Origin: Phycisphaerae bacterium
GTDB lineage: Bacteria > Planctomycetota > Phycisphaerae > JAAYCJ01
NCBI GenBank assembly: GCA_012729815.1
Contig: JAAYCJ010000242.1
Location: forward strand, 1 to 49,698
Length of the DNA stretch: 49,698 nt
Direction of reading: 5' to 3'
The position numbers and the translations under genes were made by a program. A model generated the notes under the pieces. The model was not told the DNA's origin. It made no database searches and was given only the letters and a program-made list of their open reading frames with translations. This document shows, piece by piece, positions 1 to 9,013 of the stretch; position 1 is the stretch's first letter, and each line of letters begins with the position of its first letter.

Positions 1-297
1 ACGATCACCGACCGCGACATCACGATTCGGGTGACCGCTGAGGGGTTGGACCCGACGACCACCAGCGTCAGCGAGGCGATGACCGAAGGCGTGGTTCACT
101 GCCGCGAGGACGAGTCGATCGAGCGGGCGGCTGAGTTGATGGAAGAGCGGCAGATCCGGCGGCTCGTGGTGGTCGATGAGGACAACCGGCCGGTGGGCAT
201 CGTCTCGCTGGGCGACCTGGCGGTGCGGGTTCACGATGACCGGTTGACCGGCGAGGTGACCGAGCGGGTCTCCGAGCCGGCCAAGATACGCCGGTAA
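1..297 (+). CDS. CBS-domain protein, 3' end (5' truncated by window edge)
   Basis: The frame is open from the first base, so this is the C-terminal part of a longer gene; the internal GTG at 31 need not be a real start. The visible 98 residues hold the end of one CBS motif (ITDRDITIRV) and one complete CBS motif (VSEAMTEGVVHCREDESI, then RRLVVVDEDNRPVGIVSLGD). CBS pairs bind adenine nucleotides or act as small regulatory modules; paired stand-alone CBS proteins of about 140-150 residues are common, and the sequence ends soon after the second motif, as those do. The partner it regulates cannot be told from the window. The next gene starts 108 bp downstream on the same strand. Confidence 0.85.
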   Translation, partial: TITDRDITIRVTAEGLDPTTTSVSEAMTEGVVHCREDESIERAAELMEERQIRRLVVVDEDNRPVGIVSLGDLAVRVHDDRLTGEVTERVSEPAKIRR

Positions 298-405
298 GAC
301 GCGTTGGAATGGATCAACCGTTGACCCCGCCACGGGTCGGCGCACGCTCACGACGGTACGCCCGCGCCCGGAGGGGATGGCGCCCCATCGCGGGCGAGAG
401 GAGAT

Positions 406-2700
406 ATGGTCTACCGCTGGCTGCCGTGGAAATGGCTGGTCCGCCGTATGGCTCGGACTCACGGGTTCGTGGATCCGCTGCGTCTGCTCTCGCGGCTTGA
501 CCGGTTCGCCCAGCCGTCGGAGGTTCGCACGCCGATCGAGTTGTTGCGGGCGGGCGTGGCGTTTCACGCCCGCGGCCTGATGAACACCAAGGCGATCCAG
601 CACAACCTCGACTGGGTCTGGCCGTGGTGGGTTCAGAAGCAGTACGACCCGAACGACGAGTCGTTTCTGCCCCGGGCGTTTTCGATCACGCACGTGAACC
701 TGACGCACCGGAACTGGACGGCGGTGGGGTTGCCCGGCTGCCGGGCCTTTCCCATCGTCGATCCTCGCGGCTTGGTGACGCCGTTCTTCGACGGCTGGTC
801 GATCGACGCGTGGATTGTCGCCGACGACGGCGGCGAATTGATTCCCGCCCGCCAGGACACGGTATCGCAGCGTCTGCTCCTTGACGGCGAGGCGCTTGCG
901 GTTCGGACCGAGAGCGCGGGCCAGGCGGGCCGATTGCGGACCGACGTGGACGCGGTCGACGGCGAGACGGTCGAGTGCCGCATCGCCTGCCGCGCCGCCT
1001 GTCCGGACGGCGGATGGCTGGTGGTTTCGCTGCGGCCGTTCAACCCGGAGGGTGTCAGTTTCGTCCATCGCATCCGGTTCGACGACGAGGATCGCCAGTG
1101 GCGGATCGGCCGGCGCGGGCGGGTGCGATTCGACCGCTGGCCCGACCGCCACACCACCTCCACCTACGGCGAAGGCGACGTTCGCATCGGGTTGACGCAG
1201 CGTCCGCCGAGCGGCCAGTGCGAGTGCGACGTGGGGTTGGCCACCGCGGCGGCGATGTATCGCCTCGAACCCGGCTGCGAGTCCGCGGTCGAGCTTCGCG
1301 TTCCGCTGGTCTACGACAAGCGCTCCAAACCCATCCTGCCGACCGGACGCACCGAACCGTGGCCGGCGGCTTTGGACGGCGCCGCTGCGATGTCCGTGCC
1401 CGACGAGCGCTTCGCGTTCCTCTACGACGCCGCCGTGCGCTACCTGGTTCTGCTGTCGCCCGACGACGTCTATCCCGGCCCGTACACCTACAAGCGATTC
1501 TGGTTTCGCGACGCCGCGTTCATCCTCAACGCGATGCTGGCCACGGGCATGAGTCAGCGCGCCGCCCCGGTGCTCGAGCGCTTTGGCCCGCGCCAGCGGA
1601 TCGACGGGTTTTTCCTGTCGCAGGCCGGCGAATGGGACTCCAACGGCGAGGCCCTCTGGGTCCTGCGCCGGTATCACGAGTTGACCGGACTGCCGCCGCA
1701 TGCTTCGCTGCATCCGATGGTGATCTCCGGCGGCCAGTGGATCATCCGCAAGCGATGTGCCAGGGATATCGAGGCCCTTCACGCCGGGCTGCTGCCGGCT
1801 GGTTTCAGCGCCGAGCATCTGGGCAACAACGACTTTTACTACTGGGACGATTTCTGGGGCGTTGCCGGTCTTCGCGCCGCGGCTTGGCTGTGCCGGCGGT
1901 GGGACGACCGGACGCACGCCCAGATGTTCGCCAACGGGGCTGACGACCTGGCCGCCGCGATCGAGCGGAGCCTGGAGCGGTCGCGGGATATTCGCCGCTG
2001 CGACGCGCTGCCGGCCTCGGCCTATCGGCGGATGGACGCCGGGGCGGTCGGCTCGGTCGTGGCGTCGTACCCGCTGCGCCTGCTCGAATGGGACGATCCG
2101 CGGATGCGCCAGACGGTTGACTTCCTGTTGGAGCGGTGCCGCGTCCGCGGCGCGTTCTTCCAGGACCTGATCCACTCCGGGCTCAACGCGTACCTGACGC
2201 TGCACCTGGCCCAGGCCCTGCTGCGGATGGGCGATCCGCGGTTTTTCGAATTGGTGCGGACGGTGGCCGATCTGGCGTCACCCACCGGCCAGTGGCCCGA
2301 GGCGATCCATCCGCGGACCGGCGGCGGCTGCATGGGCGACGGCCAGCACCTGTGGGCCTCCGCTGAGTGGGTCATGATGATGCGGAACCTGTTCGTACGC
2401 GAGGAGGATGATCGACTCATTTTGGGCAGCGGCATTCCTGACGAGTGGGTCCGGCAGGGGTCACGGATTTCCTTCGGCCCGACGGCGACGCCGTGGGGCG
2501 CGATCGACGTCGAGATCGAAGGGTTCGACGATCGGGTCGAGGTGCGGTGGCGCGGGCAATGGCGAGACCACGCGCCGCCGGTCGAGGCGCGGCTGGGCGA
2601 CCGGACGCCGATCATGATCGAAGGCGCGATCGGCCGGGCGGAGTTTGGCCGATCCGCCGCGAAGGTTCACAGCGTGCGCGACGAAAGCGAGAGACGATGA
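406..2700 (+). CDS. (alpha/alpha)6-barrel glycoside hydrolase, glycogen-debranching/amylo-alpha-1,6-glucosidase-like
   Basis: The product is 764 aa with no signal peptide, so probably cytoplasmic. The N-terminal half is beta-rich. From about residue 345 the sequence has the repeated helical hairpins of six-hairpin glycosidases, with YTYKRFWFRDAAFILNAM, GEWDSNGEALWVLRRYHE, a FYYWDDFWGVAGLRAAAW segment, and near the C-terminus GQWPEAIHP followed by GDGQHLWASAEWVMM. Acidic residues in the WFRD, WDDFW and WPE segments are the catalytic candidates. This arrangement is seen in GH15/GH63/GH133-type glucosidases; the exact family cannot be fixed by eye. The AGGAG at 399-403 lies only 2 nt from the ATG, so a slightly later start (ATG 448) is possible. 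The leader holds a GC-rich inverted repeat (359-366 with 389-396). The stop codon overlaps the start of the following glycosyltransferase (ATGA), so the two are translationally coupled and probably act on the same glycan. Confidence 0.8.
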   Translation: MVYRWLPWKWLVRRMARTHGFVDPLRLLSRLDRFAQPSEVRTPIELLRAGVAFHARGLMNTKAIQHNLDWVWPWWVQKQYDPNDESFLPRAFSITHVNLTHRNWTAVGLPGCRAFPIVDPRGLVTPFFDGWSIDAWIVADDGGELIPARQDTVSQRLLLDGEALAVRTESAGQAGRLRTDVDAVDGETVECRIACRAACPDGGWLVVSLRPFNPEGVSFVHRIRFDDEDRQWRIGRRGRVRFDRWPDRHTTSTYGEGDVRIGLTQRPPSGQCECDVGLATAAAMYRLEPGCESAVELRVPLVYDKRSKPILPTGRTEPWPAALDGAAAMSVPDERFAFLYDAAVRYLVLLSPDDVYPGPYTYKRFWFRDAAFILNAMLATGMSQRAAPVLERFGPRQRIDGFFLSQAGEWDSNGEALWVLRRYHELTGLPPHASLHPMVISGGQWIIRKRCARDIEALHAGLLPAGFSAEHLGNNDFYYWDDFWGVAGLRAAAWLCRRWDDRTHAQMFANGADDLAAAIERSLERSRDIRRCDALPASAYRRMDAGAVGSVVASYPLRLLEWDDPRMRQTVDFLLERCRVRGAFFQDLIHSGLNAYLTLHLAQALLRMGDPRFFELVRTVADLASPTGQWPEAIHPRTGGGCMGDGQHLWASAEWVMMMRNLFVREEDDRLILGSGIPDEWVRQGSRISFGPTATPWGAIDVEIEGFDDRVEVRWRGQWRDHAPPVEARLGDRTPIMIEGAIGRAEFGRSAAKVHSVRDESERR

Positions 2701-3977
2701 GAATTGCGATGTTCACCAACAGCTATCTGCCTCAGGTCGGCGGCGTGGCCCGCTCGGTCGAGCGGTTCACGTGCGCCTACCGGCGGCTGGGGCATCGCGT
2801 GCTGGTGGTGGCGCCGGAATACCGCGAACCGTCCGACGACGACCCGGACGTGGTCCGCGTGCCGGCGATCCAGCACTTCAACGGCAGCGACTTTTCCGTG
2901 ACCCTGCCGGTCAGCCTCGGGCTCTCGGAGGTCATTGACGACTTCCAACCCGAGATCATCCACGCCCACCACCCATTTCTGATCGGCAACACGGCCCTTC
3001 GCGTCGCGGCGGAACGCGGCTTGCCGCTGGTGTTCACTCACCACACGATGTACGAGCACTACACGCACTATGTCCCGCTCCACCTGGAGGCCCTCCGGCG
3101 GTACGTGCTGGAGCTCTCGACCGGGTTTGCCAACCTCAGCGACCGGGTGATCGCCCCGAGCCGCAGCGTGGCTGAGATCCTGGAGCAGCGCGGCGTGCGC
3201 CGCCCGATCGCGGTCGTGCCGACCGGCGTCGAACTGGAGCAGTTCGAGCGGGGCGACGGCGCCGCGTTTCGACGACGTCACGAGATCGATTCGGACGCGT
3301 TTGTGATCGGGCACGTCGGCCGCTTGGCGCCGGAGAAGAACCTGGCGTTTCTCGCCCGCGCCGTCGCCGACGTGTTGGCCCGCCGGCCGCGGAGCGGGTT
3401 CGTGGTCATCGGGGCCGGCGTCTCGCGGCAGGCGATGCGGGACATCTTCGCCGGGGCGAACGTGCTGGAGCGGGTGCGTTTCGCCGGAATCTGCACCGGA
3501 AGCGATCTGGTGGACGCGTACCACGCGATGGACTTGTTCGCGTTCGCCTCGAAGACCGAGACGCAAGGCATGGTGCTGGTCGAGGCCCTCGCCGCCGGAT
3601 GTCCCGTGGCCGCCCTCGACGCGCCCGGCGCTCGCGAGGTGGTCCGCGACGGCGAGAACGGCCGGCTGATCGTGTGCGAAGACGAAGCGGCGTTCGCCGA
3701 AGCGATCGACTGGGCGGCGAACTTACCGGCCGGCCGGCGCGAGCGGCTTCGCCGGCGGGCTCGGCAAAGCGCCGAGCCGTTCTCGACCGACCGCTGCGTC
3801 CGGAGCACGTTGGACATCTACAGCCAGGTGCTTGGCCAGGCGGGCGATCGTCCCGCCGCGGAGATCACCCGTTGGGCCTCCTTGCAGCGATCGCTTCAGC
3901 GGGAGTGGGACATCTGGGCCAATCGCGCCCGCGCCCTGGCTGAGTCGATCGGCACAGAACCGAACGGCAAGAGTTAG
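2697..3977 (+). CDS. GT4-family glycosyltransferase
   Basis: This 426-aa GT-B fold glycosyltransferase begins MRIAMFTNSYLPQVGGVARS, the classic N-terminal GT4 loop that includes the GGV motif. The N-terminal Rossmann half includes EIIHAHHPFLIGNTAL and FTHHTMYEHYTHYVP. The C-terminal half starts near HVGRLAPEKN and carries the E-x7-E nucleotide-sugar motif in ETQGMVLVEALAAGCPV. The pattern is closest to retaining glucosyl or mannosyl transferases acting on lipid acceptors (diacylglycerol glucosyltransferase and PimB-like types), but the acceptor cannot be read from sequence. The ATG at 2697 overlaps the upstream TGA by 4 nt; the frame is open further upstream but antisense-like there, so the coupled start is preferred. 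It ends 8 bp before the convergent gene on the other strand. Confidence 0.9.
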   Translation: MRIAMFTNSYLPQVGGVARSVERFTCAYRRLGHRVLVVAPEYREPSDDDPDVVRVPAIQHFNGSDFSVTLPVSLGLSEVIDDFQPEIIHAHHPFLIGNTALRVAAERGLPLVFTHHTMYEHYTHYVPLHLEALRRYVLELSTGFANLSDRVIAPSRSVAEILEQRGVRRPIAVVPTGVELEQFERGDGAAFRRRHEIDSDAFVIGHVGRLAPEKNLAFLARAVADVLARRPRSGFVVIGAGVSRQAMRDIFAGANVLERVRFAGICTGSDLVDAYHAMDLFAFASKTETQGMVLVEALAAGCPVAALDAPGAREVVRDGENGRLIVCEDEAAFAEAIDWAANLPAGRRERLRRRARQSAEPFSTDRCVRSTLDIYSQVLGQAGDRPAAEITRWASLQRSLQREWDIWANRARALAESIGTEPNGKS

Positions 3978-3985
3978 CCGCCGCT

Positions 3986-4975
3986 TCACGGCGCCCGCAG
4001 TTCGCCGGCTGGATGCACGCGGGCAAAGGCGCGGGCGTTTCCGTCGTAGCCGACCCATACGTACCACGGACGAGGCAGGCCGCGCGGATCGATGAGCCGC
4101 GACGGATGGACCGGTCGAAGCGCCAGCTCGAAGGAGGCCTCCTGCCCCGGCGCCAGCTCAAAGGCGACCTGGTCCGAGAGCGGTTCGGCCACACCGTCGA
4201 CCCGCAACTGGATCATTCCCGCCGCCGTTTCCGGCAGGTGATTGACCAGCCTCGCCCGCACGGGCCCGCCGGCGGCGGACTGCTCCGCCCAGGCCAGCAG
4301 CGGCCCGGATTCGCCGACCGCCAGCAGGATCGTCGTGCCCTCCAGCAGCGGGATGGTCGTCGCAAGCTCCCGACCGTCGAGCGAGAAGGGCAATTCCATC
4401 AGCCGCTCGCGCACCGTATCGAGGCCGTACAGCTTCGCGACGCGATCGAACGGCAGCGTCATTCGCGCGGGCACGTTGTGCCGGCGGCGCGGACCCCAGT
4501 TGGTCACGCCCAGCATCGCCGTTCCTTCGTCGCCGCAGTACGAGAGGATCTGGAAGTGCATGTCGTCCACCTCCGGGTCCGCGTCGCGCAGGTCCACGTC
4601 GGCCGGCGGCGTCACGCCGTTCTCGCTGAGGAAGGCGCCGATCAGCTTGCGGATGACCGGGTCGCCCTGGTTGAGCAGTTCGCTGTCGCGGCAGACCGGA
4701 TTGGGCGCCCGCGAGAGGGTGTAGAAGTAGTTGCGGTACGCGTTGAAGACCGCCGCCGCCACGTAGAGCGTGCGACCCTCGCCAAAGGTTCCATCCACCG
4801 CTGCGGGCAGGCCGCTGGGCGGGCCGGCCGACTGGGTCGCGGTTTCCTGCGGAGCGAGGAATGTCGGGACCTGGTCCAGCACATGGTCGACAACGTTTTG
4901 GCGGACCAGCTCATCGGGGAAGGTGGCCAACACGCGGGTGGCTTCGCCCCGCCGAATAATTCCCGCTCGGGCCAT
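3986..4975 (-). pseudogene. C-terminal fragment of a glycosidase/beta-galactosidase-like protein, N-terminus missing
   Basis: The minus strand encodes about 330 residues of beta-sandwich-like sequence typical of the accessory C-terminus of large planctomycetal glycosidases. It starts with RVLATFPDELVRQ, which looks like the end of an amidotransferase-like or trimerisation module that tests a fund of 'ATF', then GEGRTLYVAAAVFNAY, and ends with a domain containing PRPWYVWVGYDGNARAF. No catalytic barrel is present. The frame stays open to 5128, but above about 4975 it reads antisense through the neighbouring repeat protein, so those residues are not credible. The ATG at 4975 has only a weak GAGG upstream. 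I read it as a gene that lost its N-terminal part at the junction near 4960-5020; expression is doubtful. Confidence 0.6.
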
Positions 4976-5020
4976 CGGCGCGCACGCCTCGCCGCTGTTC
5001 TCGATCGGCGACGGCGAGGT
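4960..5020. other. Head-to-head junction of two N-terminally truncated genes
   Basis: Left of this point the minus strand carries glycosidase-like sequence; right of it the plus strand carries repeat-protein sequence that begins inside a repeat unit (VRTVGSSKW aligns with the later TVTGGGSKW). Neither side has its own start region, signal peptide or ribosome-binding site. A rearrangement (deletion or inversion) or an assembly join would both give this picture. Confidence 0.5.
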
Positions 5021-5960
5021 CAGGACCGTCGGCAGCTCGAAGTGGATCAATGCCGACAACCTCTGGGTGGCCTCCCATGGGAGCGGCGCGCTGACCATCG
5101 AGGAAGGGGGCGAGGTCTCCAACGCCACCGGGTATCTGGGCTACGGGTCCGGTTCGCAGGGGATGATCACCGTCACCGGAGGGGGGTCGAAATGGACCAA
5201 TGCCGAGGACCTCTATGTGGGCTATGAGGGGACCGGATCGCTCGCGGTGATCGACGGAGGGGCGGTGGATGTCGGAAGGACGCTCTGGGCGTCGATGGGG
5301 GACCTGTCCGGGGACGGGACAATCACTGTGGGCAAGGGTGCCGTGTTGGATGCCGATCTGGTCTTCGACGCAGCCCACGGAAACCAGCAGACCCTGGCGT
5401 TTGGGACCGGCGGCCAATTGCACCTGACCATCGATGGCACAGAGTCGCTGGGCGTCGGGTACAAAAACGCCGGGACGTTGACGGTCGCTGAGGGGGCGGC
5501 CATCGACTCATCCATCGGGTATCTGGGCTACCACGCCGGTTCGCAAGGGACAGCCACCATCACCGGCAGGGGGTCGAGGTGGACTGTTTCCTCCGGGCTC
5601 CGTGTGGGCTGTGGTGGTAGCGGCACGCTGACCATTGAGGACGGAGGGGAAGTCTCCAGTTCCTATGGAGGGATCCTGGGCTTGGGTCCCGGTTCACAGG
5701 GGACAGTCGTCATCACCGGCGGCGGGTCGAGGTGGACCAATGCCAGTGCGCTCTACGTGGGCTACGACGGCGGGAGCGGCACACTGACTATCGAGGGCGG
5801 GGGTGAGGTCTCCAACACCGCCGGTTACCTGGGCCGCCAGTCCGGTTCGCACGGAACGACCACCGTCATCGGCCCGGGGTCGAGGTGGACCAATGCTGGC
5901 GAACTCTGGGTGGGCTACCCTGGACGTGGCGGCATACCGTCGGGGACCGGATCGCTGACG
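5019..5960 (+). repeat. Tandem coding repeats (T5SS/PEP-CTERM repeat type)
   Basis: Five to six units of roughly 50-56 codons repeat within the gene. The conserved cores 'tcgaggtggaccaatgc' and 'ggttcgca(a/g)gggac' recur at the DNA level, for instance near 5729 and 5879. Such repeats are prone to recombination and to assembly errors, which bears on the junction just upstream. Confidence 0.75.
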
Positions 5961-6722
5961 GTGGCCGATGGGGGGCAGGTGACGGCGGACAGCCTGAGCA
6001 TCTACTATCAGTCCACTGTCGACCTCTCGGTCAGCGGCGATGACATGCTGGTGCTGGGAACCGCCTCGACGACCGGAAGCGTTACCAACAACGGACAGAT
6101 CAACCTCCATGCCGACGCGTTCCTGCCTGCCGGGACCTACCGACCGATCTCCGAGTATGCCGGACGGACGATGACCTGGAGCGGCAGCGGTTCATACAGC
6201 GGCGTCGGCGGGACGTGGGACCAGACGGCCAAGACCTTCACCGTCATGGCTCCGACGGCCCAGGACGCCGGCGCGGCTGGCCCGGTTGTCGACGGCGGAC
6301 GACTGGTGATCACCGACGCGATCAGCGGTCGGCGGGTGGGGGTCGGCTTCGGAGATGTGCCCGAGGGCGCCACCTTCGCCGCCGAGCCGCTGGGACCTGC
6401 CGAGTTGGCTGGGCTGACCGGGCTGCTGACCGCTGGCGAAGAGGTGCTTGCGGTCTGGGACTTCCAGACCACCCTGACCGGCATCCCGGTGCTTTTGTCG
6501 TTCGAGGTCGACCCGCAGGCGAGCGGCCTGGCGGTCTGGCACTTTGCGGACGAAACCTGGAGCCCCTGCGTCCCGGACTTCCTGGTGCGCAGCCAAGCCG
6601 GGGTCTTGAGCTTCACCGTCACCGACTTCAGCGCCTACGCGGTCACCGGCGTGCCCGAGCCAGCCACGCTGATCCTCCTGGCGGTTGGAGGCTTGGCCGG
6701 TCTGGGCCGTCGACGGGCGTAA
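5019..6722 (+). CDS. PEP-CTERM surface protein with T5SS/PEP-CTERM-associated repeats, N-terminus missing
   Basis: About 567 recognisable residues. Residues 1 to about 320 are tandem repeats with the pattern GSGTLTIE(D/G)GGEVSN, GYLGY(G/H)..GSQGT, ITGGGSRWTNA..LYVGY, the repeat family found in type V secretion and PEP-CTERM proteins and expected to form a beta-helix. A non-repeated domain follows (about 6240-6640), and the protein ends VPEPATLILLAVGGLAGLGR, a clear PEP-CTERM sorting signal: PEP motif, hydrophobic helix, Arg-rich tail. Such proteins are exported and processed by exosortase at the cell surface; no exosortase lies in this window. The frame is open to 4770, but that part is antisense to the glycosidase fragment, and no secretion signal or RBS is visible. 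It is therefore a 5'-truncated gene or the result of a misjoin. Confidence 0.75.
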   Translation, partial: VRTVGSSKWINADNLWVASHGSGALTIEEGGEVSNATGYLGYGSGSQGMITVTGGGSKWTNAEDLYVGYEGTGSLAVIDGGAVDVGRTLWASMGDLSGDGTITVGKGAVLDADLVFDAAHGNQQTLAFGTGGQLHLTIDGTESLGVGYKNAGTLTVAEGAAIDSSIGYLGYHAGSQGTATITGRGSRWTVSSGLRVGCGGSGTLTIEDGGEVSSSYGGILGLGPGSQGTVVITGGGSRWTNASALYVGYDGGSGTLTIEGGGEVSNTAGYLGRQSGSHGTTTVIGPGSRWTNAGELWVGYPGRGGIPSGTGSLTVADGGQVTADSLSIYYQSTVDLSVSGDDMLVLGTASTTGSVTNNGQINLHADAFLPAGTYRPISEYAGRTMTWSGSGSYSGVGGTWDQTAKTFTVMAPTAQDAGAAGPVVDGGRLVITDAISGRRVGVGFGDVPEGATFAAEPLGPAELAGLTGLLTAGEEVLAVWDFQTTLTGIPVLLSFEVDPQASGLAVWHFADETWSPCVPDFLVRSQAGVLSFTVTDFSAYAVTGVPEPATLILLAVGGLAGLGRRRA

Positions 6723-6725
6723 TGG

Positions 6726-8981
6726 CTACGGCCCAACTGCCGACGCGGCTTGGGCGAAGCTGGTCAGCAGGGCTTGGCTGTCGGCTTTGGCGATCAGGAA
6801 TCGGGGTTCGCCGTCGTAGGGCAGGGCGGTTCCTTGTTCGTCGGTCTTGAGTTCGACCGGGTTGTCCATCAGGTCGACCAGCCGGGCCGGACCGGCGGGC
6901 AGCCGGACGTTGAGCTTGCCCGATTGTTCCGGGGTCTTGCCGTACCAGTAGGCCACCACGGTCTGGTCCGCATCCGTAAACGCCATCGCGTAGAGGCCCT
7001 CGTCGGTGACTACCTTGCCCGCGAAGGGCCGGCGGTCGAGCATCCAGGTCATCGTGTTGTACGCGCAGATGATCGGCTTGATGCCCTCCGGCCGGATCAT
7101 GTTGTAGTGCCAGCGGTCGTTGTACGACTGGAACGTGAAGTACATGAAGTGCTCGACCCCCTCCGACAGCCCGAGCAGGTGGGCCCGCACGCAGTAGATG
7201 GCCTGGAGGCGTTCGGGCACGACGATCCTCCGCATCGGTTCCGGGGCGTCATCGGGATAGTGCGGGTTGTCGTGGTCGTTCGCCGACCACGCGAACTCGG
7301 TCCACCAGACCGGCATGCCCGGCCGGTACTTGTCGATTTCCTCCCGCACGGTCCGCTGGAACCCGACCATGCCGCCGTCCTCCGGCGAGGCTTTGCCGTC
7401 GTTGACGTACGGGTGGACGGCGATGGCGTCGGACGCCTCGGCCCCGCCGGCCTTCAGATACGCCTTCAGATAGTCCACCGCCCAGATCGAGCTGACGCAC
7501 GCCAGCACAACGGTGTTCGGATCGACCTTGTGGGCCTCTTCCATCGCGATCCGATGGACCAGCACGCAGTTGTCCACGGGCATCTCGCCAATGTAGACCT
7601 CGTTGGAGACTTCCAGGGCGTTGGTCTGGCCGGCATACCGCTCGGCCTTCAGGCGGCTGAACGTCCGCCACGCCTCGAGGTCCTTGACCGGCGGCCGCCA
7701 CCCTTCGCCCATCGATCCCGGCCACGCGGCGAACTCGCCCCACAGCATGTTGCCCATCTTCAGCTCGGCGGTGTACTTGAGCGCCTTGTCGGTGAATCGC
7801 CAGTCGTACTGGCCCTTGGCCGGCTCGCGATAGCGCCAGCCGCACTCGTCGCGCGACCACTGGACGCCCATCTTCTTGGCCAGCGTCAGGGCGCTGCCGT
7901 TGTCGTACGCCGCGCTGATGCCGAACAGGCCGAACCGGTCCGACGGCTCGAACGGCCGATCCAGCGGATGGCTGCGGATCACGCCAAACGTCAGCAGGCC
8001 TTCATAGTTGTGGCCGTAGCGGGACTCGACGGCCTCGACCGTCACCGTGTGGAACCCCTTCTTGCGGACGGCTGGCTGCAGCGTCACCGTCTGCGGTTCG
8101 CCCGCCGGCAGCACCTTCTCCGTCGTCGTCTCGTCGATGCATTCGCCGTAGAAGTCCACCACCTTCACCCGAAGGCTGATCGGCAGCGGATCGGCCAGCA
8201 TATTGGCAAGCTTCAGCGAGATCTCGACCTTTTCGCTCTCGTCGAAGACGTTGCGGAACCGCTCGGTCGACAGCGCCACCTCGACGGCCGGCGAGGGCGC
8301 AGCCAGCGAGAAATCCAATGCGCCGTCGTCGCCCGCCCACAGGCTCAACAGCAGACAGCCGTCAGGCCCGCGTTCGATCCGCACCGCCGACGCCTTGTTG
8401 ATGAGCACCTTGAGATTGCGGCTCGGATCCTGCGCCAGCTCGATCCGTTTGGGATTGGACGCGACGAAGGGCTTCTCGGCGATCAGCGATTCGAGCGCCG
8501 CTGCGACCTCATCCACCACGAATCGCTCCTTGGCGAATGCCGCCGCGGTTAGTCGCAGGACAAATCCCGTTTCACAGCCGCCGGCGTTCGGACCGATCAT
8601 CACGCGGACGCTTTGCTCTTCCGCCTGCCAGGTCTGCTGGATGGCCGCCGTCCCGCCCGGCAACGTCGCCTGCCCGGTCAGGCTGATGACCTGGCCGGTC
8701 CTGGTCACTTCGAGCTGATCCAGCGAGGCGCCCTGACCCGCGGCCAAATCCCTGCCGATCGCCAGCCCGCCGCCGTCGGCCAGCACGTGGCCGAACCCCG
8801 TGATCCGCGAGACCTTCTGCGGATACTCCGGGTCCAGCGCCACCTGCAGGCGATCGTTGTAGAACGTCTTCTCCCGGATCTCGTTCCAAGGCGTCTTCTC
8901 CTGGACGACGAGTTTGATCTGACCCAGGGCCGTCCCGGCCGATAGACATACCAATACCGCCATGGTGCAGATTCGGATCAT
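6726..8981 (-). CDS. Secreted clan GH-A (TIM-barrel) glycoside hydrolase, GH39/GH5-like
   Basis: The product is 751 aa. The start ATG at 8981 has GGAG 9 nt upstream and gives a clean signal peptide (MIRICTMAVLVCLSAGTALG, cleavage likely before Q). Residues about 20-330 are beta-rich. The TIM barrel follows from about FGLFGISAAYDNGSAL: it has WSRDECGWRYREPAKGQYDW, an acid/base candidate in ALEVSNEVYIG (about residue 460, the NE pair of clan GH-A), AVHPYVNDGK, and a nucleophile candidate in VWWTEFAWSAND (about residue 560). The C-terminus is a small beta domain. The exact GH family is uncertain. The gene lies 32 bp downstream of the pilin-like gene on the same strand and may be co-transcribed from the promoter at 9751-9779, next to a divergent LacI regulator. 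Confidence 0.85.
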   Translation of the reverse strand: MIRICTMAVLVCLSAGTALGQIKLVVQEKTPWNEIREKTFYNDRLQVALDPEYPQKVSRITGFGHVLADGGGLAIGRDLAAGQGASLDQLEVTRTGQVISLTGQATLPGGTAAIQQTWQAEEQSVRVMIGPNAGGCETGFVLRLTAAAFAKERFVVDEVAAALESLIAEKPFVASNPKRIELAQDPSRNLKVLINKASAVRIERGPDGCLLLSLWAGDDGALDFSLAAPSPAVEVALSTERFRNVFDESEKVEISLKLANMLADPLPISLRVKVVDFYGECIDETTTEKVLPAGEPQTVTLQPAVRKKGFHTVTVEAVESRYGHNYEGLLTFGVIRSHPLDRPFEPSDRFGLFGISAAYDNGSALTLAKKMGVQWSRDECGWRYREPAKGQYDWRFTDKALKYTAELKMGNMLWGEFAAWPGSMGEGWRPPVKDLEAWRTFSRLKAERYAGQTNALEVSNEVYIGEMPVDNCVLVHRIAMEEAHKVDPNTVVLACVSSIWAVDYLKAYLKAGGAEASDAIAVHPYVNDGKASPEDGGMVGFQRTVREEIDKYRPGMPVWWTEFAWSANDHDNPHYPDDAPEPMRRIVVPERLQAIYCVRAHLLGLSEGVEHFMYFTFQSYNDRWHYNMIRPEGIKPIICAYNTMTWMLDRRPFAGKVVTDEGLYAMAFTDADQTVVAYWYGKTPEQSGKLNVRLPAGPARLVDLMDNPVELKTDEQGTALPYDGEPRFLIAKADSQALLTSFAQAASAVGP

Positions 8982-9013
8982 TGGAGCGATCTCCGGATTA
9001 CCACGTGCCGTTT

